Source: Treponema vincentii (GTDB taxonomy: Bacteria; Spirochaetota; Spirochaetia; Treponematales; Treponemataceae). From it: a stretch of 64,000 nucleotides of DNA. Numbering within the stretch: the stretch's first letter is position 1; every line of letters starts with the position of its first letter. The translations under genes and the position numbers were made by a program. A model generated the notes under the pieces. That model had not been told where the DNA came from and did no database searches. It saw only the letters and a program-made list of their open reading frames with translations. Of this stretch, positions 45,790 to 54,006 are shown one piece after another. Where the stretch lies: positions 2,790,001 to 2,854,000 of the forward strand of contig NZ_CP048020.1 of NCBI RefSeq assembly GCF_010365865.1, in the 5' to 3' direction.

Positions 45790-46466
45790 GGCTTCCCGAT
45801 TTTTCGTTTCCCAGTGACAGCCACCCTTCCATTCTCGCTCGCGCTGCGGAGTTTAACCGGTACATCGAAAAAGTCTCTGCGGAAAATTTTATCAAAGCGG
45901 GTATCGTAGGAGACGGACAGGCGGTGTGGCTTCCTGCCATTCTGGATAGCATCGAAGTAAGCGATGCGCTTTTAGTCGATAGCATTACGACGAAAGGCGT
46001 ATCAGGCAGTACGAAAATCATATCGGGCTGGGCTGACTGTGATCTTACCATCAAGCTCATCTTAATTGATATTCCAAAGTATACCGCCGATACCGTTACT
46101 CCCGATGTTACGCGCTTTGATTGCTTAAAAGAAATCAGGCAGCGGTTCAAGGCGCAAAAGAACGGGGTGCCGTGCGTGTATACCTTGCAGCATCCGCATC
46201 TTCAAGCATGGGGCTTAAAAGATTTTATTTTTAACGATTTAAAATCTATAGAAGAACGGGGAAAACGTATTATTCACTGTACGCTCGGCTTTGATGAATT
46301 TGACAGCGTCAGCCGCAAAAGTCAAGACCGGCAATTAGGCTTTCAAGGGCAAAAAGGAAGTTCTGGCAGCAGTAGTGGAGCAGCGGTAAAAGCAGTTAAT
46401 CCGCCGGTCTCGGATAAGACACGGACGGGTTTAGGAAAGTTGGAGGCGCAATATGCCAAGCAATAA
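45786..46466 (+). CDS. Baseplate/tail protein (Mu gpN position)
   Basis: 226 residues. Beta-rich, overlapping the tape-measure gene by four bases. In Mu the DNA circularisation protein N lies here. The sequence (MRLPDFSFPSDSHPSILARAAEFN) does not show N motifs clearly; I place it as a baseplate or tail-hub component. A Ser/Gly-rich linker occurs near the end (GQKGSSGSSSGAA). Confidence 0.65.
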   Translation: MRLPDFSFPSDSHPSILARAAEFNRYIEKVSAENFIKAGIVGDGQAVWLPAILDSIEVSDALLVDSITTKGVSGSTKIISGWADCDLTIKLILIDIPKYTADTVTPDVTRFDCLKEIRQRFKAQKNGVPCVYTLQHPHLQAWGLKDFIFNDLKSIEERGKRIIHCTLGFDEFDSVSRKSQDRQLGFQGQKGSSGSSSGAAVKAVNPPVSDKTRTGLGKLEAQYAKQ

Positions 46467-47211
46467 AATAATACACCGGCAGACCCTTGAAGTTGAACTG
46501 AACGGACAACTCACCGATACACGGGCATGTCGATTTAATCTTGTAACACAAAAAGGATTCTCTTCGGTATTTGCAACGCTTCATTTTCCGGCCGGTTCAA
46601 AGGATGGAAAGAAAGGCGACACGATAAAAGTATACATTGCAGATAAAGAGAGCAAAGATTTATATTTTACCGGAACCGTGTATAACGCAACGGAAATAGA
46701 CAATTATCGAAAACTTTTTTTGACGGACGGTTACTGGAAACTGTGCCACACCTCGTTTACTGCTTCTTACCGGAAAGAAAAAGCCTCAAGTATTGTCAGT
46801 GATGTTCTTGATGCGGCGGGGGTGAGTGAAAAATCGGTCACGGTTCCTGATGTTGAACTTGCCCGCTTTTCGACAAAAGAACTATCGGCACACCTCGTGC
46901 TGGATATACTTCTTGATGCATTAGAAGAACACGGTGCAAAAGATATTACCTATTTCTTTGATGAAAAGGATTGCTTTCATTTTGGGACGCCAAAAGACAC
47001 CGGAAAGAACACAGGGAAAACATTCTGCTTCAATACAAAAGAAACGATTTTTTCACATAGCGCCGATTGGATTGAAACGCTTCCGGCTCCCATACGGCAT
47101 AGCATGAAGGTAACTGTTGACGGTGTTTCAAAAGAAGTTATCAGAACGGACTTAACAGTATTGGAGGGGGTATCGCGCCTTATACTGCATATTGGGGGGA
47201 GCTGCACATGA
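46453..47211 (+). CDS. Baseplate hub protein (Mu gpP/late-control-D-like)
   Basis: 252 residues, overlapping the previous gene by 14 bases. KIIHRQTLEVELNGQLTDTRACRFNLVTQKGFSS followed by a mixed alpha/beta region with FTASYRKEKASSIVSDVLDAAGV is like hub proteins of the gpD/gpP family. It overlaps the next gene (spike candidate) by four bases, as hub-spike pairs do. Confidence 0.7.
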   Translation: MPSNKIIHRQTLEVELNGQLTDTRACRFNLVTQKGFSSVFATLHFPAGSKDGKKGDTIKVYIADKESKDLYFTGTVYNATEIDNYRKLFLTDGYWKLCHTSFTASYRKEKASSIVSDVLDAAGVSEKSVTVPDVELARFSTKELSAHLVLDILLDALEEHGAKDITYFFDEKDCFHFGTPKDTGKNTGKTFCFNTKETIFSHSADWIETLPAPIRHSMKVTVDGVSKEVIRTDLTVLEGVSRLILHIGGSCT

Positions 47212-47831
47212 AAAGCGGACAGGAATTTCTTGCATCTCTTTTAAATGCACTGTTGCCGAATAGAGCCGCTCCCGTGCTTGCAAAAGTGATAAAAGCATAC
47301 GAAGGGGCAGGCGCGAATAAATACGCCTGCGATGTGCAGGTGCTAACAGCAGGAACGCTTGAGGAGACGGATCAAATAATTGCAGAAGTGCCGATTTCTC
47401 CTATCTGGGCGGGAAAGAAAAAGCGGGGCGTGTATGCCATTCCCCCCGCAGGACAAATTGTTATCGTCTCGTTTATCGGATGGAATGTTGCTTTTCCCTT
47501 TATTGCAGGGGTTTGGGCAGATGAATACGAAGCGGATGATTTTAAGGCGGGGCAATTTGTTATCACCGACGGGGACGGCTTAAAAATCATCGCCGATAGC
47601 GAAGAAAAGAAAATAACAATCGATACCGGTAAGGCGCAAGTCATCGTAAACGGCGATAAAATAGCCATTAAAAACGGCTCAAAGAGTCTTTTTACTATCC
47701 TTGACACCCATATTCAAAACCTTATCGGTATGACGACAACCGGCGCACCGGTAAAACATGTGGTAGACCCTGCAAGTATTCAAAAATTCATGCAGGATAA
47801 ACAAGATTTAGCTCTTGTATTGGAGGCGTAA
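47208..47831 (+). CDS. Baseplate spike protein (Mu gp45/gpV-like)
   Basis: 207 residues. An OB-fold-like N-terminal half (EVPISPIWAGKKKRGVYAIPPAGQIVIVSFIGWNVAFPFIAGVWADE) is followed by a short beta-helix-like repeat (KIIADSEEKKITIDTGKAQVIVNGDKIAIKNG). This is typical of the membrane-piercing spike. Confidence 0.82.
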   Translation: MKSGQEFLASLLNALLPNRAAPVLAKVIKAYEGAGANKYACDVQVLTAGTLEETDQIIAEVPISPIWAGKKKRGVYAIPPAGQIVIVSFIGWNVAFPFIAGVWADEYEADDFKAGQFVITDGDGLKIIADSEEKKITIDTGKAQVIVNGDKIAIKNGSKSLFTILDTHIQNLIGMTTTGAPVKHVVDPASIQKFMQDKQDLALVLEA

Positions 47832-47835
47832 AAAA

Positions 47836-47955
47836 ATGATTGACAAGTTTATAAAAAGCGCACTGATTGCATTCGCATTAATACCGCTTGCTGTATGGAA
47901 GCTCGTTGACATCATTATATGGATTGCAACGCATATCACTATTCGTTTGCACTAA
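47836..47955 (+). CDS. Small membrane protein (39 aa) behind the spike gene
   Basis: ATG 47836 with GGAGG eight bases upstream; 39 residues with two short hydrophobic stretches (ALIAFALIPLAVW and DIIIWIATHITI). Too short for a general frame caller, but the ribosome site and tight spacing support it. Role unknown. Confidence 0.6.
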   Translation: MIDKFIKSALIAFALIPLAVWKLVDIIIWIATHITIRLH

Positions 47956-47969
47956 ATGCAGGTAAAACG

Positions 47970-48194
47970 ATGTTAAGTAAAAGCAAACTTAAAGCAGAAT
48001 TGCTTATTATTTTTACCGAGATGGAAGCGGCCGCATCGGGTACGCCTAAGACGAAAGAATGGTATGCGGAAAAAATAGCGGCGGCGATTACCGATCAGAT
48101 AAAATGTGCGGAAATACCGGCGGGAACGGTTGTTGTAGAGGTTGCAGGGACGGCAAAAGGAATTCCTAATCCTGTCGGTATTAAGGTGAGGTAA
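47970..48194 (+). CDS. Small baseplate-region protein (74 aa)
   Basis: ATG 47970 (MLSKSKLKAELLIIFTEMEAAASG). It ends one base before the next ATG. The helical start and GTVVVEVAGTAKGIPNPVGIKVR ending recur in Mu-like phages of Gram-negative bacteria near gp46, as far as I can recall; function unknown. Confidence 0.65.
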   Translation: MLSKSKLKAELLIIFTEMEAAASGTPKTKEWYAEKIAAAITDQIKCAEIPAGTVVVEVAGTAKGIPNPVGIKVR

Positions 48195-48566
48195 ATGGAC
48201 TGGGGCACGGATTTTTTATTGCAAGATGATGACATTGTCTTTACCGCTGACGGGGATGTGAAAGTTATATCGGGCGCTGCAATGGTAGCGCAAGATATAG
48301 CGCAATCACTGAAAGTGATAAAAGATTCACTATATTGGGATAAGGAGACGGGAAGCACAATGCCGCTTTTCTTAAACGACAATAATAGCGATGCTGCAAG
48401 TGTTATTGCTGAACTTGAGCGGGTGGCAATGGATGATGTACGGGTTGACCCCGATAGTGTTTCTGCATACCAAAAGGCAGACGGGGTATTTGCGCTTGTC
48501 TTTACTCCTATTGGGGAAGTACAGCCGGAAATGCTTGAATATGATTTACGAAAGACAAAGGAATGA
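48195..48566 (+). CDS. Baseplate wedge protein (Mu gp46/gpW-like)
   Basis: 123 residues. Pattern DWGTDFLLQDDDIVFTADGDVKVISGAAMVAQDIAQSLK and SLYWDKETGSTMPLFL fits the gp46/gp25-like lysozyme-fold wedge protein (without lysozyme activity). It precedes the gpJ-like gene with one short membrane-protein gene in between. Confidence 0.8.
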   Translation: MDWGTDFLLQDDDIVFTADGDVKVISGAAMVAQDIAQSLKVIKDSLYWDKETGSTMPLFLNDNNSDAASVIAELERVAMDDVRVDPDSVSAYQKADGVFALVFTPIGEVQPEMLEYDLRKTKE

Positions 48567-48582
48567 AAAGGGGAAGAATGAA

Positions 48583-48918
48583 ATGAAACTTATTGAGAGA
48601 ATACGCACCCACTCATTTTTCTTTTTAAAGAAGAAATTCAGCTATGCTGATTATCTCTTTTTAACAAAGGTTATAAATAGCCCGTATATTCGACGGGTGT
48701 GCTACACATACCGATATAGTTTTACACAAGTATGGGAATGCGCCGGTCATTTTTTATATTATGGTTTCTTTTTTTTATTTGCAATTGTGGCACTGCTGTT
48801 CTGTCCCATTCTACAGCTGTTTTATAGTTATTGGATATGGAAAGCACACAGACAAGAAGACCGTATTATACAAGAGCAATACAGTACAAAAAGCACACAA
48901 ACAGAATATAAGAGGTAA
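48583..48918 (+). CDS. Membrane protein inserted among baseplate genes (possible moron)
   Basis: 111 residues. A basic N-terminus, then two adjacent hydrophobic segments (about 55-85, rich in Phe/Leu/Tyr) and a charged tail. Mu has no gene here, and its AT-rich composition differs from its neighbours. It may be a moron that changes the host envelope, for example against superinfection, but no evidence beyond topology and position exists. Confidence 0.6.
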   Translation: MKLIERIRTHSFFFLKKKFSYADYLFLTKVINSPYIRRVCYTYRYSFTQVWECAGHFLYYGFFFLFAIVALLFCPILQLFYSYWIWKAHRQEDRIIQEQYSTKSTQTEYKR

Positions 48919-48923
48919 AATGA

Positions 48924-49976
48924 ATGCAGAATACTTGGATAGATAAAGCGGAACATGAGATACGAGATGATATTGTTGAGATTGCAAAACAAAATACCGG
49001 ACTTACCAACTTTAAATCGACCGGAGTCTTACGCGGGTTTATCGAAGTAATTGCAAGTGTTGTCTTTTTTATCTATAAGACGGCGATAAATCCGATTTAT
49101 GCGAATGCATCACTTGATAAAGCAACCGGTATCTTTCTTTCATTCTGGGGGCTTGCCCTTGGTGTTGTACGGAAAAGTGATAATAAAGCAAGTGGGAACT
49201 TTACCGGCAGAGCCTATGGTTCAGGTTCCATTGATTCGGGAACGTGGATAGTCGTAGAAGGAACAGCGCTTCGATACAAAGTAACCGAAAAAGTTACCTT
49301 TACCGCTGACAGCACTTTTGCCATTCCTGTGCAAGCAGAATTTGCAGGAAGCGATTACAATATCGGTGCAGGGCTTGCGGTGCGGGCAACACGGGTTATC
49401 CGCGGACTTGACGGAATAGAGGTCAAAGAGAATTGGCAAAAAGCGCTTGGCGAAAATAGTGAAAGCGATGACAGTTACCGTGAGCGAATTAAAAACCGCT
49501 GGAGAAGCCAGACTCTCGGAGATACAAAAGTAACGTATAAATATTATGCAGAAGAAGTAGCAGGGGTTCGTGAAGCGAAGATAATCCGCACTCCGCGCGG
49601 AGCAGGCAGCACGGATATTGTTATTGTTTCAGTAACAGGACTTCCAACGGCAGAGCTTATTGAAAAGGTAAAGATGAATCTTTACCTGCATGAACTGATG
49701 GCTTTTGATGTCCAGGTAAAAGCTCCCCTTGTTACCAACATTGAAATAGTTATTGAATATTCAGGCGATGCTGTAGAAGCGGATATCGAGCTTGTGGCGA
49801 AAAAATATGTTGATTCTCTCGGTATCGGCGGGCGCTTTGCTGTTAAAGATTTATACGAGTTGTATAAACCGTTTGCCGTCAAAACCCTTGAAATCATTTC
49901 TCCCGCACGGGACGTTCAAGCCCCTGATTCAAACGTTATTATTGCTTCCGACATTACAGTGAGAAAAATAGCATAA
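48924..49976 (+). CDS. Baseplate J-like protein (Mu gp47-like)
   Basis: 350 residues. N-terminal helical part, then GSIDSGTWIVVEGTALRYKVTEKVTF, GSDYNIGAG, and ENSESDDSYRERIKNRW, which are hallmarks of the baseplate J family. It forms the wedge with the gp46- and gp48-like proteins. Confidence 0.88.
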   Translation: MQNTWIDKAEHEIRDDIVEIAKQNTGLTNFKSTGVLRGFIEVIASVVFFIYKTAINPIYANASLDKATGIFLSFWGLALGVVRKSDNKASGNFTGRAYGSGSIDSGTWIVVEGTALRYKVTEKVTFTADSTFAIPVQAEFAGSDYNIGAGLAVRATRVIRGLDGIEVKENWQKALGENSESDDSYRERIKNRWRSQTLGDTKVTYKYYAEEVAGVREAKIIRTPRGAGSTDIVIVSVTGLPTAELIEKVKMNLYLHELMAFDVQVKAPLVTNIEIVIEYSGDAVEADIELVAKKYVDSLGIGGRFAVKDLYELYKPFAVKTLEIISPARDVQAPDSNVIIASDITVRKIA

Positions 49977-49988
49977 TGGTACAAGCCG

Positions 49989-50903
49989 ATGAGTGATACA
50001 AACGAGATACACGAGCTGATTGAGAAAACAATTGCCCCGCCGGGTATACAAAAAAAGAACCGCCGGAGCATATTCAAGACTATAGGAGATGTCGGTGTAA
50101 AAATAAAGAAAGATGCGCTGACTGCATTTAATGCACACTTCCCGTATGTGGCAGATGAAAAAAAACTTGAAGAACACGGGCAAGCGTTGCTTATTCCGCA
50201 TTTATTACATGACGGGCAGCAAGAGTTTAGAAACCGTGTTGCAACAGCTTCATTCTTTCTATCTAAAGCGGGGGAGCGCGGCTATATCATGTCGCAGCTT
50301 GAAGCGCACTTCGGTAATCGGTATGTACTCTCAGAATCGTTTTTGAATGTATACATCAAGGTTCTGGATATATCCGAAAGCGACCGGCAATGGGTACGGC
50401 AATTTCTTGACGAGCTTTTAAATCCGGTTATCAGGCTTACCTTTGGCGATTGGATGAAGTATATCGAACATCTTCCGTTTACGGATACAGACGAGAAGTG
50501 TGTAAAGCGTATCGAATCTGAGCATTTTGCTTCAAACCGTGTATTTCGGAACGGCCAGGTATTACGTGATGGGCATACGGTGTTATCGACACGCTATATT
50601 CGGCTTTTTCGTGATGGGGCTGCAAAACGGGATGGCGCTGTACAAACCCGTTCAAAGAAACGCCGTGTTGCTGCAATAGATCAGATATCGATACCGATAC
50701 AGCGTAGATCGGGATTGGTTGACCTACTGACAACAGTACGCGTAAAGACGGCAGCATCAGATATATGGCAAAACCAGACAACAAGCGGCACTTCAATAGT
50801 AGATATGTTAAAAGTCGGTCTACGGTACCATTATATACGCAATAAAATACGGATAAGAAACGGCAGTATAAAACGGATGGGCGGCAGTCTTATCGCTGTA
50901 TAA
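49989..50903 (+). CDS. Baseplate/tail protein (Mu gp48-like position)
   Basis: 304 residues. N-terminal half resembles tail protein I/gp48-type proteins (HGQALLIPHLLHDGQQEFRNRVATASFFLSKAGERGYI). The C-terminal half has repeated RxGxxxRDG motifs (FRNGQVLRDGHT, FRDGAAKRDGAV, IRNGSIKRMGGS), likely beta-turns of an adaptor. It lies between gpJ and the fibre genes. Confidence 0.75.
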   Translation: MSDTNEIHELIEKTIAPPGIQKKNRRSIFKTIGDVGVKIKKDALTAFNAHFPYVADEKKLEEHGQALLIPHLLHDGQQEFRNRVATASFFLSKAGERGYIMSQLEAHFGNRYVLSESFLNVYIKVLDISESDRQWVRQFLDELLNPVIRLTFGDWMKYIEHLPFTDTDEKCVKRIESEHFASNRVFRNGQVLRDGHTVLSTRYIRLFRDGAAKRDGAVQTRSKKRRVAAIDQISIPIQRRSGLVDLLTTVRVKTAASDIWQNQTTSGTSIVDMLKVGLRYHYIRNKIRIRNGSIKRMGGSLIAV

Positions 50904-50921
50904 ATAAAGGAGGCATATACT

Positions 50922-51365
50922 ATGCAGAAAATAAAAGATCCCTTCCCGATTCGAGGGATTTTTGAAATGACGGTAAAACGAAACGGTATAGTTATCGAAC
51001 GCTACCGGGACAAGAACCTCATTGTAAACGGTGCCCGCAATCAAGCAGCACGGCTTTTTGCCGGAGACAGCGTAAATCGAGCAATTGCAAAAATCGCATT
51101 CGGTACAAACGGTACCGATCCTGTCATCGGCGATACCGCTATCACAAACGCATTTGTAAAAGATGTTGTAGGCTTTGAATTTCCGGACATGGGACAGATA
51201 CAGACCAACTGGCTACTGAACACTGACGAAAACAACGGTATGGCAATTATTGAGTTTGGACTTTTGTCGGTTGATGGAACACTGTTATGCCGAAAGGTAC
51301 GGACAAAGCCCATCAATAAAGAAGCGGATATCAGCATCGAAGGCAGCTGGACTTGGATTTTTTAA
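50922..51365 (+). CDS. Tail-fibre-proximal protein (147 aa)
   Basis: 147 residues. The pattern TVKRNGIVIERYRDKNLIVNGARNQAARLFAGD ... IAFGTNGTDPVIGDTAITNAF is shared by small phage proteins upstream of fibre genes. A collar or fibre-attachment role is likely. AAGGAGG before the ATG of the next gene. Confidence 0.7.
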   Translation: MQKIKDPFPIRGIFEMTVKRNGIVIERYRDKNLIVNGARNQAARLFAGDSVNRAIAKIAFGTNGTDPVIGDTAITNAFVKDVVGFEFPDMGQIQTNWLLNTDENNGMAIIEFGLLSVDGTLLCRKVRTKPINKEADISIEGSWTWIF

Positions 51366-51377
51366 GGAGGTAAATAC

Positions 51378-52433
51378 ATGGCGAATTTGAAAGAAGAGGC
51401 AAAATGGGAAGAGGGCATCTACCAGTACGAACTTGACGACCCGCTCCAAGGCGGGGAAGACGGCATCGATAACGTACAGGGGAGACAACTTGCAAACCGT
51501 ACAAAGTATCTGAAAGAGACCTATGAACAGCATGCAGCAGTCGTCAATCCGCACAACGTAACAGCAGAGCAAACCGGTGCGTATACGAAACAAGAGATTG
51601 ACTCGAAGCTCACTAAACTGAAAGCTGATATATCTACAAATCAGAATGTGGACGCAATGTTTGCTAAATTGACATCTCACGGCGGCTGCACTGACGGCAG
51701 AAATCTTCTTGACGTTTTTGGGAAAACCACAGTAGCTGAAGTTATGGAAATCCTACATAACAAATGCAACGGCGAAGGAAAAGCAGACTTTTCAGGGCTG
51801 ATGATTGGTGATTATCTTGATTTGCCAAGTCTTACGGTTGACGGCACTACTTACACATGGAACGATACCTACCGGAACCTGCGCGTTGTTATTTCGGGAT
51901 TTAATCATTATATCTACTGTGGCAATCAAGATGGGAATAAAAAGAATCATATTCTTTGGACGTTCCGTAATGTCGTATTGCAAAAAAGAATGAATGCGAC
52001 AGATACAAATGCAGGCGGTTATGGGACGAGTGAGTTAAAAAATTATCTTGATGGAGTTTTTGCGGTCGGATTGGGTAATGCGCTTGGTTCAAGCGGTTAT
52101 TTATATACAATCAGTCGGGCTATTTCAATAAAAGGCAATAGTGCCTTTGTAACAGATACTGTTTTCTTGCCTACCGAGGTAGAGGTGTTTGGAGTTCCTA
52201 CTTATGGAGACGATCAAATTACATGGAATACTAACATTCAATATCCTATCTATCGCGACTCTTCATTCTACCGTGTCAAAACATATAACGGTCTCCGTGC
52301 TTGGTTGTGGGAAGGAACGCCGGTGGCCTCGGACTCCAAGTGGTTTTGCGGTATCAACTTCAGTGGTGGTAGCTACCGCATCATTGCGAGTGGTGACTAC
52401 GGTGGCGTTGCCCCGGCTTTCTGTACCTGTTAA
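51378..52433 (+). CDS. Tail fibre / receptor-binding protein with C-type-lectin-like end (DGR target candidate)
   Basis: 351 residues. The N-terminal half has fibre features (GIDNVQGRQLANRTKYLKETYEQH, VNPHNVTAEQTGAYTKQEID). The C-terminal about 180 residues are of the DUF6273/C-type-lectin-like kind with TYTWNDTYRNLRVVISGFNHYI. The end RAWLWEGTPVASDSKWFCG followed by S-Y-R-I-I-A-S-G-D-Y and GVAPAFC resembles variable regions of DGR-diversified receptor-binding proteins. In the last 40 codons many exposed positions use NNC/NNT codons (GAC, ATC, TTC, AGC, TAC, CGC, GAC, TAC). Two hairpins follow directly. No reverse transcriptase or template repeat lies in the window. Confidence 0.82.
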   Translation: MANLKEEAKWEEGIYQYELDDPLQGGEDGIDNVQGRQLANRTKYLKETYEQHAAVVNPHNVTAEQTGAYTKQEIDSKLTKLKADISTNQNVDAMFAKLTSHGGCTDGRNLLDVFGKTTVAEVMEILHNKCNGEGKADFSGLMIGDYLDLPSLTVDGTTYTWNDTYRNLRVVISGFNHYIYCGNQDGNKKNHILWTFRNVVLQKRMNATDTNAGGYGTSELKNYLDGVFAVGLGNALGSSGYLYTISRAISIKGNSAFVTDTVFLPTEVEVFGVPTYGDDQITWNTNIQYPIYRDSSFYRVKTYNGLRAWLWEGTPVASDSKWFCGINFSGGSYRIIASGDYGGVAPAFCTC

Positions 52434-52476
52434 GGTACAGAAATGTAGCTTTAATCCGGCGGCGTAATGCCGCCGG
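52418..52476 (+). promoter_or_regulatory. Two hairpins at the 3' end of the tail-fibre gene
   Basis: Hairpin 1: TTTCTGTACCT (52418-52428), loop GTTA, AGGTACAGAAA (52433-52443), a perfect 11-bp stem spanning the stop codon. Hairpin 2: CCGGCGGC (52456-52463), loop GTAAT, GCCGCCGG (52469-52476), a perfect 8-bp GC stem. Neither has a T-run. Short stems with 4-5-base loops right behind the variable region are required for target recognition in studied DGRs. Confidence 0.65.
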
Positions 52477-52505
52477 CAGAGGAAATAATATAAGGAGTAT
52501 TAAGT

Positions 52506-52883
52506 ATGGAAGACAGCACTACAAAAAAGGTCTACTTAGCGATAAAAGGAGATGCAGTCATTCATCATACTGATTTGTCGGCTATGGAGAGCATGGACGG
52601 CATCAGTCAACCTGATATGACAATTACGGAAGAAGAATTTTATGCAGCCGACGGCCTTGTGCGCCTTATCGACGGCAGAATCTTCTTAGGGAAGACTGAT
52701 GCCGAAAAGACCGGCGAGGAAGCAATTGAAAAAATCCGCGTTCTTAAAAAGAACCTTGCAGAAACGGACTATATCGCTGCTAAAATTGCCGAAGGTGGCG
52801 CAACAACAAAAGAGTATGCCGACAAAATCGCACAGCGCGCAGCATGGCGGAAAGAAATCAGCGAGCTGGAAAGTGCACTTTAA
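52506..52883 (+). CDS. Tail fibre assembly-type protein (125 aa)
   Basis: 125 residues behind TAAGGAG. A beta-rich first half (KKVYLAIKGDAVIHHTDLSAMESMDGISQPDMTITEEEF) and a coiled-coil second half (EAIEKIRVLKKNLAETDYIAAKIAEGGATTKEYADKIAQRAAWRKEI). Proteins of this form follow fibre genes in many phages as assembly chaperones. Confidence 0.65.
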   Translation: MEDSTTKKVYLAIKGDAVIHHTDLSAMESMDGISQPDMTITEEEFYAADGLVRLIDGRIFLGKTDAEKTGEEAIEKIRVLKKNLAETDYIAAKIAEGGATTKEYADKIAQRAAWRKEISELESAL

Positions 52884-52894
52884 TCGCAATAAAA

Positions 52895-53062
52895 ACGGTA
52901 TCTTTATTCGTTAAGGATACCGTAAAACACGGGCAAGAACCCGGTGTTAACGGCACCGGGCAGGCGTCTCATCCGCCTTCAGGGTTTCCCCTAATCTTAA
53001 CCCGTACCCTCGTACTCGGGTACTTTGATTATCGGGTCATCATGCCGTCAGGTTTAGCCTGA
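52895..53062 (+). ncRNA. Structured non-coding region with five tandem hairpins
   Basis: In 206 bases between genes lie: ACGGTATC/GATACCGT (52895-52923), CCCGGTG/CACCGGG with 7-base loop (52940-52960), AGGCG/CGCCT with 7-base loop (52962-52978), GTACCC/GGGTAC (53004-53023) and TCAGG/CCTGA (53048-53062). The first is probably a terminator. The rest may be the structured leader of the methyltransferase gene or a separate small RNA. Confidence 0.5.
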
Positions 53063-53089
53063 AACATATTATGTGGAGGCTATAGGCTT

Positions 53090-53929
53090 ATGAAGACACC
53101 TATTTCGTACTACGGCGGCAAGCAAACGCTTGCCCCCATTATTCTGGAACTTATTCCGGAACACAAAATATACTGCGAGCCGTTTTTAGGCGGAGCTGCA
53201 GTATACTTCGCAAAAAAGCCGTCTAAGGTTGAAGTCATTAACGACACCAATAGCGAGTTGATTAACTTCTACGAAGTTGTCAAAAATGACTTTTCGGCTT
53301 TGGAAAAAGAGATTGCCATAACGCTGCACAGCAGGGCGAAGCACCGGCAAGCGCAGGTTATCTATGACAACCCCGATATGTTTGACAGGATAAAACGGGC
53401 GTGGGCTGTATGGATGCTTGCAAACATTTCATACGGTTGTAAGCTGGACGGCGTATTTGGATATGACCGATCCGGTACGGCAAGCAAGAAACTTGCCAAT
53501 AAACGGAAAGGTTTTACCGAAGAATACGCGATAAGGCTGCAAAATACTCAGATTGAGTGTTGCGATGCCTTGAGAATTATCAGAAGCCGTGATACGGAAG
53601 AAACATTTTTCTATATCGACCCGCCGTATGTCGGTGCAGATCAAGGGCATTATGACGGCTATAGCCAAGAAGATTTTGACAATTTGCTTGCTTTATTGGA
53701 GGAAATTAAAGGTAAATTCTTGTTGAGTTCCTATCGGAACCCTGCATTAAAAGAATGCATTAAACGGAATAAATGGCATACGGTTGAAATAGAGATGGCT
53801 TGCTCTATGACTAACCGGGCACAAACACCCCGCCACAAGGTAGAGGTATTGACGGCCAATTATCCTATATCGGTAGACCTGAAAGGCTCACAAAAGCGGA
53901 TCGTAAACAGCGATACCGACAGCCTTTAA
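53090..53929 (+). CDS. D12-class N6-adenine DNA methyltransferase (Dam-like)
   Basis: 279 residues. ISYYGGKQTLAPIILELIP (SAM-binding FxGxK-type start), YCEPFLGGAAVYFAKKP (motif I), and FFYIDPPYVGADQGHYDGYSQEDF (catalytic DPPY) are the Dam/MT-D12 order. It is the last gene before the right end, where Mu carries its DNA modification genes (com/mom). Likely use: modification of phage DNA against restriction, or regulation by methylation. Recognition site not deducible. Confidence 0.92.
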   Translation: MKTPISYYGGKQTLAPIILELIPEHKIYCEPFLGGAAVYFAKKPSKVEVINDTNSELINFYEVVKNDFSALEKEIAITLHSRAKHRQAQVIYDNPDMFDRIKRAWAVWMLANISYGCKLDGVFGYDRSGTASKKLANKRKGFTEEYAIRLQNTQIECCDALRIIRSRDTEETFFYIDPPYVGADQGHYDGYSQEDFDNLLALLEEIKGKFLLSSYRNPALKECIKRNKWHTVEIEMACSMTNRAQTPRHKVEVLTANYPISVDLKGSQKRIVNSDTDSL

Positions 53930-53935
53930 AATCAA

Positions 53936-53972
53936 AAAAGCATCCTTAAAAATCCGTTTTAAGGGTGCTTTT
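53936..53972 (+). terminator. Terminator after the methyltransferase gene
   Basis: AAAAGCA-T-CCTTAAAA (53936-53951) pairs with TTTTAAGG-G-TGCTTTT (53957-53972), a 16-base arm with one mismatch, followed by a T-rich end. Confidence 0.8.
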
Positions 53973-54006
53973 CCGGTCATTTAAATCTGCTTTATAGGCG
54001 GTTCAA

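Noticed and set aside
52884-53089. Template repeat of a diversity-generating retroelement
   Set aside because: The gap behind the fibre module is structured, but shows no similarity to the fibre's variable end and there is no reverse transcriptase gene beside it.
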